Assembly (NCBI GenBank): GCA_030248215.1
Contig: JASANG010001107.1
Coordinates: 744,001 to 808,000 of the forward strand
Direction: 5' to 3'
Source of the DNA: Enoplolaimus lenunculus
Taxonomy: Eukaryota > Nematoda > Enoplea > Enoplida > Thoracostomopsidae
Length of the DNA stretch: 64,000 nt
The translations under genes and the position numbers were made by a program. The notes beneath the pieces were generated by a model. It was not told where the DNA came from and searched no databases. It saw only the letters and a list, made by a program, of their open reading frames with translations. Below are positions 12,595 to 25,858 of this stretch, one piece after another. Each line of letters starts with the position of its first letter. The first letter of the stretch is position 1.

Positions 12595-15500
12595 CTACAA
12601 AAATTTGACTTCGGATTTAGGATCAGGTGCATGTGAGCTCCACGCTGCCGAGCGTAAACATTCGCCCAGTCGATTTGACACGTTCCATAAAGCACCGTAC
12701 ACACATTTCTGAGAATTATATTTAGTATCGCTGTCTCGATTCGTTGCTTGCCGTGTTCGTCCAAGATGAGTGGTATTAAAAACTCGTTTATTTACTCCAA
12801 CAATACAAGCTTGGTCAAATGAATAAAATTTCCGTACTGCTGAATCAACAACCGACAACATGATTTCATTAGCGTCATCAGCTGATAACAGTGATCGATA
12901 TAACTGAGACTGCAAATCATTAATGCCGCTCGTTTGTTTTCTGGCACTACCATAGTAATTGCTGTCAGCGTCTGAAATGAATTAAAATAACAGCCTATGT
13001 TATTTTTCGGGGTGTAGTAGTACATAGCTAAGCTTCAGTTTTAGGACATGCCTAAAACTCTGCATAAACCAATTTCTTACCTAAAAACGACTCTCTAACA
13101 CAGTTCTGCAGAACGGGACGCCGCTAAAAGTAACATACGCAAAATAATATAAAATATCGCTACAGATTCCAGTCGATGCCTAATCAAATACCACAATAAA
13201 ATATTTTATAGATAATCGCGTCTAACCGGATTGGATCCGTTCTATCATTAGCTTGCAATCGCAAACCAATAAATTTTATCATGAGTGGAAGGTTAACTAA
13301 TTTTGCAGTATAACCTCTCTTAGCGCGACTACGAAGTAGTGAAGTGCATATACCAAAAAGGATGCCGATGTCAATTTCTCTTTATAATGTTGATACCGAT
13401 ACCAATTTTAGAAGAATAAGACACCGGTAATGTTTAGAGACCTGACTGAATTACTACACAGCAATACACTATACGTGGCAAGATTTAAATCCGCCGCATG
13501 AGCATGAAGCGTCCATAAATGACATGAGAGTTGTTAATTTTAGTAAAATTAAGCTGCTACGCAAAGGCTAATTACAGCACACTATTAAAATGATAAAAAT
13601 ATACTGCTTACTGCTAGAAGTGAAATTTAAAGCATACTAGCTTAGTGCTAAGGGCGAAAGCTATCAGAGATAACAAACAACTTTGAAAAAACCACGACTT
13701 AAACACGTAGACACAGTGACTTGAGACATCTTTATGTTGTCTTCTTTCCTGCAGATTACAATCACATACAGAATTTAGTGCGCAATAGTCGCGACCGCGG
13801 TTATATAATCGCGCGCGATTGTGTTAACGCCCGCATTGCTAGCAACTAGTCGCTTCCAAACCTAACATTACGCAACAGTGATTGCAGTTGGGGTTATGAT
13901 CGCAGTAACCACAAGCAGTTAAAATCGGCTGTGCACTCCATTGCGTAAAAGAAACGACCAATCACGATCAAAACCGCAGTGCGGAACGCGAACACAATGG
14001 TCGTGGTTGCGTTGTGTCGTTTCCACCTCATTTACTGCCTTTCCTAGCGAAAAGCCAATAGCCTACCGTTTGGCATCCCGAGTGTGATAAGGTCATTAGG
14101 CTTTAAAGGCACTACAAGAAACTGGCTTCGCCCGACGACCTTTGGAGGCGATTGCGCATCACCAGGAATGTTGTTCAGAATCAACTTTAAGGTCCATACA
14201 CCAGGCATAAATCCAGATAAATTTGAATGAACATCGTGTTTAGTGGCGGAAGTTTCATAATCTTGAGATCGTTTTGTTTTGATCTGAGGTGTTTTGGCGA
14301 GTTTTTGTTTCAAAAAACCAGTTGGATATGGCAATTCAAGTGAATAAATGCGCTTTTTAAAGTCGATTCTTATTGGCAATAAGTCTAAAAATATATACCA
14401 TACATTCAAATAACGCAGCACTAATTTTGATTTAAGTACGTACCACTGAAATCAAATATGCGAGTTTTGCGTCAATGCCTCTTACGATTGGAAAAATCAG
14501 CTGTTACGGCGCTCAAATTACAGACACATGTTATAAGAATTTCCATCGTTCAACCGGAATTCCTGTTATATTTGATTCCTGTTCCTGTTAGAGCTTTAGT
14601 AAAGCTTGGTGCTCAAAATGGCTAAAATTGGCTTAAGGAAACAATGATGCTAAAACATTGACGTGTCAATTAAGCTCGTTTACCTGCTGCATTATCATTT
14701 GGATCGACTAATAATACACTGAAGTTGAGTGGTTCCATGTATTGATCTGCAGTTGAAACACGTGCCACTTCGATACGGAGAATTGGAAGAGCGTCCCTGT
14801 TACTTGCTACGGCTCCTGTTCGCGACCGAAATATGAGCTCCTTCGCGTCAAATGCGGTGCCAACCTGAAATATATTTAAACACATATATACAGTGTAACT
14901 ATTATTATTCTGCTGCTGCTGTCGTCACACTTTTAGTGTTGTATATGTAAGCATTTGAGACATGTTTGCTCTGGTGCACATGCAATAATATGCAATACAC
15001 ATTGTATAGTATGCTTGCAGGCAACATACTGTCTACATATATAGTCGACGATAGAAGCAATTGGATCGGCGGACTATATGGCGCAGTGGTAGAGCGCTTG
15101 CCTCGGAATCCGTAGGTTGCTAGTTCGAAACAACCCGTAACACGCTTTATATCTTTGTTCAACGAAGGTTATTTTACCATTTTTCAGATTTTGCCATAAA
15201 TTAAACTATGCCCCGTCCCGTGCCAATTTTCATATAAAAATTGCCTCCGAACAAATTTTTATACAGAAACTGGATGAAAATTTGCTCACCCAAACAATTT
15301 ATACTTTTCGTGACATAAAGCTGCACTACGATCAGTAGTGGTTTAGAGTGATGTATTGTTATCTACTCATGGAATAAATTTTTCAACTCCGCCGTTATTG
15401 GTATGTCTCTCAAACGTTATAATGTTTGCGCTTTGCACATGCAACTTCCGGCAGTCTAGTTAGCGGCGCGGTTTATACAACGTTTGAGTAGACGGTAGCG

Positions 15501-18500
15501 GACATTTTTATGCCGTCACTATTTACCTTGAATGTCCCCCTCAACTGCACAATTATAGGTGTGGATAGTCTGATATATAGATAGTTTTCATAAAAAATTA
15601 TTAGTTTTCGGAAAATCTGAAATTCTTTCATAATTTGAATTTTCCTCCAAAATTTGAATTTTCCAGCCAAGTAAGCTACATCGTTTATGAGAACGCATAT
15701 ATGTCCAACAATGTTCAAACATTCCGTAGTATTTTGCTGTAAAGGCGCATTTGAAACAATTATTCGATGATTGTGAGATGAAAATACACCACTCTAAACC
15801 GCTACTGGTCATAGTGCAGGTTTATGTTACGAAAAGTTTAAATTGCTTGGGGGACAAATTTTCATGAAGAGGGGCACTTTTCCATTAAGTTTGTCAATAA
15901 AAATTTGCCTGAGGGCCACATTTTATAATGAAAACTTTCCATTGCAAGTATATTTTTTATGGAGGAGCAAATTTTTTTCCTAACACCGGTAAATTGTAAT
16001 CTCGGTAGCACCCTGATAAATGATATACATCACGAAGCCATCGCAGGGTATAGCAATGTTACGAAATTGTATCCCATTTACTCAAGCCAAAAAAAGTTTG
16101 CGAACATGAAATTGAAAACATTTATTACATCAACATACCTCTATACTATTAAGTAAACTCGGCATAAAAATGCTTCGCTGCTTTAAAGAATCGCTGGTTT
16201 CTTCCGAGTGCAGAGAAAGTCGAGAAATAAGAGATTCAAGCCGTATCACGTCAAAACCACAGTCGATTGAAAAGTCAAGTAGCAGACCTATACAAAATAG
16301 TAATAATGATAATAACTAAATAGTTTAAGTCCAGATTAAAAATACACACATCCAATTTTGAAAGAATGAGCTGGTACAATACAGACATAAAGAGCTGAGA
16401 AAGTCTGCGATCATGTAAGGACTACTGCTTTACCTAATTAAATTATTTACAATGAAAGCATGCCAAAATACGACAATAGTAAGTTGTACTTGTTTTACGT
16501 AACAAACAACATTACTTAATGTGACACAATGTAACGGAATAATTCGTATCTAAAGGACAACGAAATATTTCTTTTTATAACAATCTCTATCCCACTAAAT
16601 GAAACCAACTATAATAAAAATAATCTGGAAGCAGCTATTTATTCTAGACTTATGCGCCAATTAACAGCATATCTTTAGGCCCCAATTCAAAAATTTAGGC
16701 GCCAAACGAAATTTCGACGTTTCTGAATAAGGAATATTATTTCAAATAATTTGCAATATAAACTTTGCCAAGGGCCTTTACTTTCTGAACAAAGAATTTC
16801 GAGATGTGCCGATTAATCGACAGCGGTAATAAACGGCACTTTTTGCGAGTATCGGCATCGGAACTGCAAAAAATGCCGATTCATTGCCAGCACCTTTTGC
16901 ACAAACTTAATTGATATGAACAGTTCTCATAAAATTTTAAGTCTTCAAACAATCATGACATGTAGTATCCTATATGTTCTTTAAACATAGTGTACTAAAA
17001 TTGGAATTGGAATCGGCAACGGCGTCGGTATCGGCATCGGTTCGGAAGATCAATTTTTTTAAAAAGCCTAAAATATTTTTATCATTTAGTTTTCGAAGAC
17101 AATTTTCGACATGACGCAAAATAAATTTTTTGCGGCCAATTTAGCGGCGAACAAAAAAATTTCGGTACCAACTCGATATTTTACACGAAGTGAGCCTGGA
17201 TTGTGCAAAAAATAAACAATGGGAAGTAGCCTATTTTAAACTATTACCTAAATTTTGAACCCTATTAAAAGTCATTACAAACATTACAAACCTTTGAATA
17301 ACCCGTAGTTCCAGTAAGACCACAAAGTCATTACAAACATTACAAACCTTTGAATAACCCGTAGTTCCAGTAAGACCACATGTTACGTGGACGAATAGAT
17401 TTCATATCACACGGTGGGCACATCGACCTGAACGGTTTCATAATTGCAAGCCATTTATTCACCGATTGCCTGGCAAGAGATTCAATGAGCACTGGCTGAT
17501 GAGCAGGAACTACGGACTTGGCATCAAAGTGAGACCATTCGTTAAACCTAAAATATTTAAAATATTTCCAATTTATTTTGTGGTAAACTAGTAACGTAAG
17601 ATACACTGCACAGCAGGGTGCAACCGGAAGTCTGGTTCCGGTTCATTTTTTCACCTTGCGGTTCGGGTAAATTGTTACCGATATTAAAAATTCCGGTATT
17701 AAAATTTGGTCGGTGGAAATTAAGTTATTGTAGTAAAAAATGACGACAAAAATTATATAGATTTCATTTGTATAGTATGCAAACCTTAAACCATCGAAGG
17801 TAGATTTCGCTTCCGTGCATTACGAAAATCTAAAATACAGCAGATAAAGTGAATCCCTATCTCCAACTAGGGTTATTTCACCAATAATATTGCAAAAAAG
17901 AAAATTAGAAATAATTTTTCGGTGGAATGTATTTTTCGTTTCTCGGCTCCAGTTCCAATTGCTTTTCCGGTAATTTTTTCAAATTCCGGTTCCAGTTCCG
18001 GTAAATTGTAATTCCGGTTGCACCCTGCTGAACATTGAATACTCTTGATAATTTACGACGAAAGCGCTAGAAAATCGTACTCCAAGTTGACCGCAAGTCG
18101 CAAACATTGCAAAGCGTGTCGGCAATCCATCTGCGAATGTCCGCAAAACAAAATATCAATACTCAATTTTTTACCTTACGCATGAAGAGTGATCTGTAAT
18201 TTTCTCCACAAGCAATCACCATGCCCTAAAACTCACCAAAATGATTCCTGATTCTGAAGCATTTCTTGTAGGTTATCTTTGCCAACGCTACGCCCAATAA
18301 ACTGTGTTTTACTTAATCGATAGTCAATCCAATTAATAACAGATAAATCAATTGTCGCGTCAAACTTGCGAGCGAAGTACTGCAATTTCTGACGCGTTTT
18401 CATTGGATCAAGACGTATGGTTGCGTGCGCCATTTCAAAAGTTTTTGGACTACATCCGCACCAATCAACTGCGTGATTATACTGACACTGACAACCTTGT

Positions 18501-21500
18501 CCTGATATATATTCATACTGCATATGTACATTGTGTCATTACTGTAATTTTTTGGTGAAATAGGGGTTTCTGGCTGCCTTTTTACAAACAAACCATACTG
18601 AACTCGACAAAAACCAACTTCAAAAAATATTGAATAAGAAAATACTGTTCATTAAGTTAGTATTATATAAGAAAATTTCAGAACCGTTTCCTTGCACTGT
18701 CATAAGTTGAATCTTCTACGCAGTATACAGTATAATACGTGTCTAACACATAGAAATTAGTCATCTTCTGTTAATTAAATATATGGGAGGTTTAAATAAC
18801 ATGCACTTTCTTTGCTAACTTGACGATCCCCAAACACTACCAACCTTTCAAACGAAGATGGTTTGTCCTAACAGTAACTAAATAAAAGTTTAAACTAACC
18901 TCTCCGCCAATTCGTTAGTTTCAAATTCGAATTGATATATGTTTCACAAAACCTCGAATTATGCAGCACCGTGTGAAAAAACGACTCGCCGGGTAAAAGC
19001 GCATAGCGATACATTTCCTTCAACCCGGTTACTAAGTTGTCCTTGCCTTAAATAGACAATGTAAGGCAAGCCGGTTCCAAAAACAATCCACTGATATTAG
19101 ATTCTTAACTGAAAATAACGTTTTAGTTTTTAGACTCCATATAAATATAGAATCGCGAACGCGAAACGCCTGTTAATTCTACCAAAAACATCGCTACATT
19201 GCCAGCTATTGTTTACTACTCTAATCAACATGATCATCAAGTCTATTAAAACAAAACGGAAGGTATGTTACAACAACTAGCATCATGATGTAAAACGTTT
19301 AGCTTGGCGCTACGGTTAATACTAAGAAAAGCGAAAAGCCGCAATGCATATACACCAACCAAGTAAAGTACATATCTTGCATATCAGAAAGTAATTATAA
19401 GTAGGACCTTATTCACTTTTCACAAATTTTAGTAAGCTCAAAATTTTTGCATTTCTGAGGCAAAAATGTGTCTGGCTACGCAAACAAATACGTGACTATT
19501 TGAAAACAACAGTGGACTAACTATATGTGAGGTAATGTACAAATGCTCGATGCAATACGAACCAATCGGATCCACCATCCATCCAAAGACCTTTCGGTAA
19601 CTGCCGATCTCCAATGCGCCACAAGTGCCGGTCACACTCATAAAATGTTTTCTTTAAACCTATTCCAACATTTAATTAAAACAATATACATATATAAGAT
19701 TAGCTTAGCCAACCTCAGCAAAACCGCCAATATATTATTGACACCTGAATTAGAGATGTCAGGTGTGCCGTTTAATTGGCATCGGTAATAATCGGCACAT
19801 TTCGTGAGTATCGGCATCGGCACTGCAAAAAAATTCCGATTTTTTGCCGATAGTTTTTGCACATTAGTCAGGTGGAATGCTATCAATTTCATTTCTGGAC
19901 GCATACCAGTGTGTGTGGACAGGAAAACTGTTATCTCTCTTCCGTTTGTGTTTGAGAAAACTAATTGAAATGAACCGGTGTTATAAAATTATAATCGTTT
20001 ATGATGGTAAGGGTTTAAGTCTTCACATAATGATGTAATGTAGTATCCTATCGGTTTATTAAAGATGGTGGACTAAATCAGGAATCGGCATTGGCATCGG
20101 TTCGGCATCCAGGTTTGGGTTCTATATGCACAAAACAAAATGCAGCTAATGAGATAATACTAAATTAACCAATTACCATAAACAAACATTCTAATCGAGT
20201 TTTGGAATCACGGAGCCTTTACCTTGTTTAGATAAAAATTTGTCGCCAGCAATATTATGAGATCGTACAAAATTGGACCCGTTATAGAAAGTTAAGAACG
20301 CTGTCACCTCTTCAATTGTGTGCAAAGGCATGTCTGTTTCACTGAAACAAAGAAATGTTTACTAAATAGAAAGGGTGTAATCTGATATCCGTTCCCTGCA
20401 AAATCGATGTCTGTTTTGTTTGCTTTATGCAAGGAAGGGAACTTCTGGTATGTCTGTGCTCGTAATTTGCCTTACTTTCATGCATGGGTTTTCACTGTGT
20501 GCATGTATAATTTACAAAACCTTACAAATAATTTGCATTTCCATTTCCGTTTCTGGTATATAATTTAATCAATTTCTGTTTCCGATATGTCTACTATCAT
20601 TTTACATCCTGCAAATATGAGATAAGACACATTTCATAATCCAGCCATGAGATAGATAGCTAAAGAGAGAGAAACTTGGCAAATAAATTGTGCTGACAGT
20701 GATATCCATTGCACTACAGCAACGAATATCGCTTCAAAGATACCTATCATCCTTCAAATTCGCAATGGTAACAGATACCTAAGGTTAATCACATAATCCC
20801 ATTTCCAGTCTGACAATAACGTTAAAATCTCATCGAAGCAATCCAAATACATGCGTAACAGCGAAGCACCTCCCCAAATTGTTGAATAACGGCGATGTCG
20901 AGTCAAATATATATTATCGGGTTGCGAATCATAAACCATGTTAGTAATTTGTCGAAATAAATATTCCTGACGCTGAAATTGGTATAACTGATTAATTTTA
21001 CACAAAATATTCAAACGCCGTTAACACTTACTATGAGTGATGAAAATAACAAGCAAGACCAAAAGGGACACAATCGGAAACTAGGTTAGTTTCATGCTAC
21101 TTAAAATCGATATAGAACAGTGTTGTCTCGGCTGCATTATTGGTAGAGAACTTCATCTAGTGTTCAATAACTGGTAATTCAAAGTACATAGAAAAACTAA
21201 CCTCGTCAATATGAATAAAATAAAAATGTTCTTTTCTGTACATCAGTCGGAACGTCTGTTTAAACTGAAATACAATAAACAAACAAAATTAAAAATGTTG
21301 CACCTGCTGCCCATAGTTTTAAAGGTTATTAACTAACCTCAAGAATCAGACGCGAAGGCGACATGGTAACCACCCAAGATAGATTCGAAATCAGAACTAA
21401 GAAAGCGTATTAAAAGTTACATTGTAATTCCCCACATAAATTTGGCATAATAAACTGGAATCATTGTTAACTATGAAGAACTTTGAATTTCCAATGTTGA

Positions 21501-24500
21501 CTATGTGTTAAATCAGAAACGCACTGCCTGTTTCGCTACTTTACTTTTACTTTTAAAAGGTTAAATTTTGGTTCAGGTAAAACATGGTTTATTATTAGCT
21601 TTTTTCCAACGATTGAACTCGTACAATATGAAAGAAACCTAGCCACTTATGCATACCATTATTCAAAAGACAGCATACTTGTCTAAAATTTCGTCCATTT
21701 AACGCTAAAAAGAACAATATTCTGACAGGCACCATACCGGCTGTTTCATCAACATCAACATAACGAACGTTATGTAATGGAATTTTGCCTAAAAATAAAT
21801 AAGTAGATAATACTTATATTCCGGACATTTTCGCCAGAAAATCCCGGGTCTGGGTTTTCACTTCGAGAAATTCCTGGTTAGCGTTTTCACAACAAAGTAT
21901 TCCGCGTCCGGACACTACAAAAATACCCGGACAAAATACTCAGGAATAAAATTACTTCTATAACAAAATTACCTTAGTGATTTCCGCAATTCGCGTCTAC
22001 ATCCTGAATTGTAACTGTACCGTACATAAATTAAGTAGTCTAAACAATTTTTCAGATTGTTGCTCAACGCTAACCGTATGAAATACGTTAAATACAAAAG
22101 ATTCTCGACATGTCTCTTATGACAACTATCGTATGTCGTACGTAAAGCCAAACTGAAGTAGGAATAGTTTGTTCGATTCAAAATCTGATGTGTTCTGCAA
22201 AACTTGATGACGGAAAAGCTAAAAGTTCGCTTAAGCCAAATTCCGGTTCCTGTTCATGTTCTTGTTCTTGCAGAAACATTCAATTCCTGTTCCCGTTTAG
22301 GTGAAAGTTAGTTGCTGCTGGAACGCTGCAAGAAACCTGCTAAAATTAGCTGATAGAATATAGATGGAGGCAAAAATTTCTGCCTTTCTTTGAAACATTT
22401 AGACCATGTTCAGTTTTCATGTCATAAATATCTGTACATAGATATCGATTGCTACTCAGAATCGGAGTTCCGGGTGCACCCTGGAATAACCGAGTCGGAT
22501 GTCGAAATTTTGCCTAAGCTGGATACCCGGTGGAACCCTAATACATAACGTACGTAATAATAGAAATGTTTTGCAAGGTTACACAAGCAACCAGGGTGCA
22601 AATCGGACCTGAATTATACCGGAACCGGAACAACAAATTTATACCGTAGCAGTAATCAGAATCGGAATCGTAACTAGACGTTTTGTGACTGTACGGATAA
22701 TTCCTATAAACACGTATAATATTGATTTAGGGTGTCCGTTGGCTGGCAACCAATCTCAAAAACGTTGCATGAACAAATTGTCAATCATTTCTTGGTTCTG
22801 TAAAGCGAAACTACAATCAATTATTGATTTTAACACAATCGAAAACAATTTAATAGATGAATAACACAGAATTTTTTTGTAGCGTATCACAGCATGTCAG
22901 ATTAAATTTAAAATTTCAAGATTCTAATTCCGATTGATTTTCATTGGAATCGGAACTCGTTTTAATTAGAATCCTAATCGGAATCGTAATTCCGGTTGCA
23001 CCCTGCATGCAACCTAGTACTACATAAAACCAGGTAAAGTTGATTTTTTCCAACTCTAGCCCATTTCAAGTGTTATTTTACGTTTTTTAAACATTCTGAG
23101 AAAGTTAAATACTAACCGGCAGCATCAAATCCTGTTTCATACACAGACATCCACCAAAATCCACCACACTTAAGGTTTTGATCTCCTGGACACTGATATG
23201 CACCGCAATCTGTATTTCGGTCGCCATTAGTGAAATTGAAATGAACTTCAACGCCGCAATGACACTCTAGGCCATATTGTGTTCCTACAAAGAATAAACT
23301 GTTTAGTACAATATAGTCGTTCATTGTGTTAAAGACAATAGATATCATAATTGCCCACGGCATATCAGACGTATTAAATAGCTACCTGTATATAAAATAT
23401 AAACTTAATTTTAAGATCTTAATTCAATATCTAAAAGAAGAACCTACATACATATGCCTATTCTTAAGTTTTAAACATACACCAGCTCGAAATACGAGCG
23501 TATATACCTGCATAAGGATAAGCCAAACGATAACAAGTTTCAACGCAAACATCCGGCGTATTGGTAATGTTCAACCGAAATACATCCGCTGTGTTAAATA
23601 TTCGTTTTTCTTTCGCGCCATCTTTAAAACAACCAACGTAACGACCAGCGTTTTTCTGGCTTTTGACTAAAACAAATCCAACACTAAAAACTTTTCTGTG
23701 AATGGCTAAACAAACAAATAAATTGTAATCACATTTCATTGCCAATTTGCACAAATCTAAGCTTATACTTTGCTGCTTATATAGTCGTAGCTATATTACA
23801 TACTGGTTTTGCAACTCTTCCGTACTTTGGATGACACATGCTATAACAATAACTCACTTTGCAAGGGGCACTTCGTTTTGAAAACGATTGGGTGCAAAGT
23901 TCCATGAGTCGCAAGTTGACACGCAATATTTGCTATTTTATGTCTACAGTGAGATGATTTTGTTCTATTGATTGCGCTTGAAGCATCTGGATGAAGCGTT
24001 GTGGCAGAAATGCAAAACTGATTGAAATAAGTATATTCTGGTGTGATATTCTGAAAAGCAACTTATATGCCTGTCAAATATTAATTTATTGCATGAAACA
24101 TGACTGGTTCGTCTGAATAATAGAGATTAAAAAGGAACTATAAAGAGAAAAACAGCTTACTCTTCACGAAGCTCAACCAGAAAAGAAGTTCGGCATGTAG
24201 CGCTTAGCTCACACTTCAAATTGACATTTATGTTTGCTTTTCGTGTTCAAAAACACACCCTTTAGTAACTCACAGTTTAAAAATTACAATATATATATAA
24301 TATATATACACAATATTCTACTTTAGGTTCACGAACAAGAATACGAATACAAGTATTGAAAACATACGGTGTTAGAAGAAAAAGAACCAGGTGTTTTGTT
24401 CTGCGCAATGTCTGTGACTGCTATCCGGGAAACCACACGTAATATCGTTACATCCACGGTTAGATATGTAATTGCCAACAAAATCAAAATCAGTAGAACT

Positions 24501-24541
24501 GTCTTTTTACGAAATTCCAGCGAAAAATCCATACCGCCCAC
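12595..24541 (-). CDS. XYLT: Peptide O-xylosyltransferase with WSC domain (GT14), complete, 16 exons
   Basis: Exons in order: 24368-24541, 23858-24017, 23508-23666, 23117-23284, 21679-21788, 21202-21264, 20779-20972, 20223-20341, 19522-19659, 18900-19046, 18237-18501, 17348-17547, 16139-16287, 14684-14864, 14067-14420, 12595-12971. Every junction is GT..AG and in phase, giving 985 residues (human XYLT1 is 959). Features: a type II membrane anchor (TVLLILILLAITYLTV, about residues 13-30); a Cys-rich linker; a WSC domain (RYVGCF..ETCYR..AGTQYGLECHCG, about 120-215), as in fly and worm orthologues but not vertebrates; and a GT14 core with TIWGGASLL (about 312), DGGSDWFVL (about 411), LLPGESFFHTVL with the conserved Glu (about 446) and CQCQYNHAVDWCGCSP (about 478-497). 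The xylosyltransferase C-terminal domain ends with AWSSHAPDPKSE. From the family: it transfers xylose from UDP-xylose to Ser of core proteins, starting heparan and chondroitin sulfate chains in the Golgi. The first Met (MGGMDF) has a second in-frame Met three codons on. Confidence 0.95.
13787..14030. repeat. GC-rich degenerate gcgattgcg-type repeat (family G)
   Basis: A GC-rich patch in AT-rich surroundings, made of imperfect cgcgattg / aaccgc / gcgatc words on both strands. Lookalikes lie at 51690-51895, 52555-52790 and 58445-58640. Here it sits in the last xylosyltransferase intron, next to the exon at 14067-14420. It probably represents MITE bodies rather than a simple tandem array. Confidence 0.55.
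15070..15140 (+). repeat. tRNA-derived SINE head or decayed tRNA
   Basis: A RNA polymerase III A box (TGGCGCAGTGG) is followed about 38 bases later by a B box (GCTAGTTCGAAAC). The D arm pairs (GCGC..GCGC), but the anticodon arm does not form a clean 5-bp stem with a 7-base loop and the acceptor stem is poor. I therefore call it a tRNA-derived SINE head or pseudo-tRNA, not a functional tRNA. Confidence 0.55.
15190..16014. mobile_element. Foldback-type element in xylosyltransferase intron
   Basis: The segment 15274-15353 (tttgctcaccc.. to ..ggtttagagtg) is repeated inverted at about 15786-15868 with scattered differences. Weaker inverted similarity continues outward (caaatttttat/aaaatttgc blocks). 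The right flank 15985-16014 ends in a family A terminus (gtagcaccctg), so two elements abut or overlap. No coding content. Confidence 0.6.
16803..17062. mobile_element. Family H repeat (cggcatcgg-type)
   Basis: Begins gatgtgccgattaatcg and ends ggtatcggcatcggttcgg, with gagtatcggcatcgg inside. The same order of blocks recurs at 19757-20112, and reversed pieces lie at 26490-26592. It looks like a MITE family with gatgtgccg and cggcatcgg ends. No target duplication identified. Confidence 0.6.
17269..17380. repeat. Exact 56-bp tandem duplication across a splice donor
   Basis: 17269-17324 is repeated without change at 17325-17380. On the minus strand each copy holds the last coding bases of a xylosyltransferase exon and the donor GTTTGT. 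The upstream donor (exon ending at 17348) keeps the reading frame into the exon at 16139-16287. Using the second donor (17291/17292) would add 56 bases and an in-frame stop. Confidence 0.9.
17614..18027. mobile_element. Family A hAT-like MITE, 414 bp
   Basis: CAGGGTGCAACCGG start and CCGGTTGCACCCTG end. The flanks ctgcacag and ctgaacat match at 6 of 8 positions, fitting an aged 8-bp target duplication. It lies in a xylosyltransferase intron. Confidence 0.85.
19757..20112. mobile_element. Family H repeat, second copy
   Basis: Shares with 16803-17062 the ordered blocks gtgccg..aatcg, gagtatcggcatcgg, ctgcaaaaaa, cttcaca/cttcaaa..atgtagtatcctat and a cggcatcggttcgg end. Located in a xylosyltransferase intron. 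Confidence 0.6.
22592..23005. mobile_element. Family A variant MITE (tcggaatcg-rich body)
   Basis: Starts CAGGGTGCAAATCGG and ends CCGGTTGCACCCTG. The flanks caagcaac and catgcaac match at 7 of 8. The body differs from other family A copies (aatcggaatcg words, gttggctggcaacc) and matches the element around 47012-47700. Confidence 0.82.
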
Positions 24542-25858
24542 GTCTCATTATACTAACCGTACGTTTCAGATAAATATAATTGCCACGCCAACATTATTCT
24601 CAACATCTTTCTCTAAGTACATTACAAAACCTACTCCTGAAGAATACGTACAACAAAACAATATTTCCAAAAGGATATTTTCCTTTAACTCGCAACAGAA
24701 CAGTGTCTTAAAGTACATAAACATCAGAGTGCGAGTGGATATCCGGTTACGGCACAAAATCGACATGCAAAACATGCCGGATTATGCCAACTGCAATAGA
24801 ACTAATTGTTACTTCTACATATTGTTTCTCATACATCTGGAAACTAGAACTGTGTGCCCGAGTACGTTTTATTGTATTACAATAACGCTGGAAAACCTGA
24901 TAAAGATGACCAGTGTTATTCAAAGGGGCAACAATGGCTAAACCGATATTGAAACTGAACTCAATACAAGATTACAATGTTTGCAGTTGAAAAGGAAGTG
25001 TTTTCTTACGAGGTTTGCGACATGCGGATGTTTGGAGGTAAACTGAAACCTCATGCTAATGCTGCACATCGGTAACACGTTGATGTATATGCAGTGCCTT
25101 ATGGCCATCAGATCCTTCGTTTAGTACTCTACTACCGAGTCAAACACTTTACGATCAGCTTTGTGTATATACGTGCTCAATGTGTCGAATCACTACATAC
25201 ATATGTGCCGTTTATGGCTCTAAATATGAATTAGGCTTTCTCCAATGTACAGCATTAGCATAAGCTGGTGTCTATATGCGTCAGCCTGTTACACATAGAA
25301 TAGTAAAATTGGGTCGTTGTTAGTTTAAAATGCATAGTCATCGAATTTACGCTTTGTCACTTTGTCACGTAAAACCTCTATATACTTTAGGCCATGAAAG
25401 AAAGAATTGTTAGCTAGGTGCTAATATTTGATTGCTGCAATTAGTCTGTTGCAAGCTGATAATGGGGTACCATGCAGTCCCATCACTAGCTACATGATTA
25501 CACACCAGTGGTATTCAACATATGTTGTAGAACCTATCAGTTGGTAACAGACAATGAATTATTTAGAAGGTGTCGGGCAAGAGATATAAAGTATAATAGT
25601 TTAAAAAAGTTTTATTTTTCAGCCGTGATTTTTAGAATATAAGAAAATAGTGGATGTGCTAAACTTTTTAAATTTTGGATTAATTTCGTCGTATTATATT
25701 TTGTATCCAACAGTCGCAGCATACGTGTCAATTAAATTTGAACCTATTTTAAACTTAAATATAATAGTAAATTCCGAATTTCTACAAAGGAAACCGAATC
25801 GAAAAGGCGTTTCCCACATCTGAGAATAGTGATCCAGTTTTAGAAACTTACATGATCA
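24542..25858. promoter_or_regulatory. Divergent upstream region between xylosyltransferase and STAR gene
   Basis: 1.3 kb separates the minus-strand start codon at 24541 from the plus-strand start at 25859, so both promoters should lie here. No confident TATA, initiator or binding site can be named. A plus-strand open frame covers 24369-24941, antisense to the first xylosyltransferase exon; I do not treat it as a gene. Confidence 0.35.

Noticed and set aside
15070-15140. Functional tRNA gene
   Set aside because: A and B boxes are good, but the anticodon and acceptor stems do not fold properly; a SINE head or pseudo-tRNA is more likely.
21969-22181. Possible extra xylosyltransferase exon (70-aa frame ending at a GTAATT donor)
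   Set aside because: No acceptor gives the required phase, and the WSC exon (23117-23284) joins the exon at 21679-21788 directly in phase with a continuous family match.
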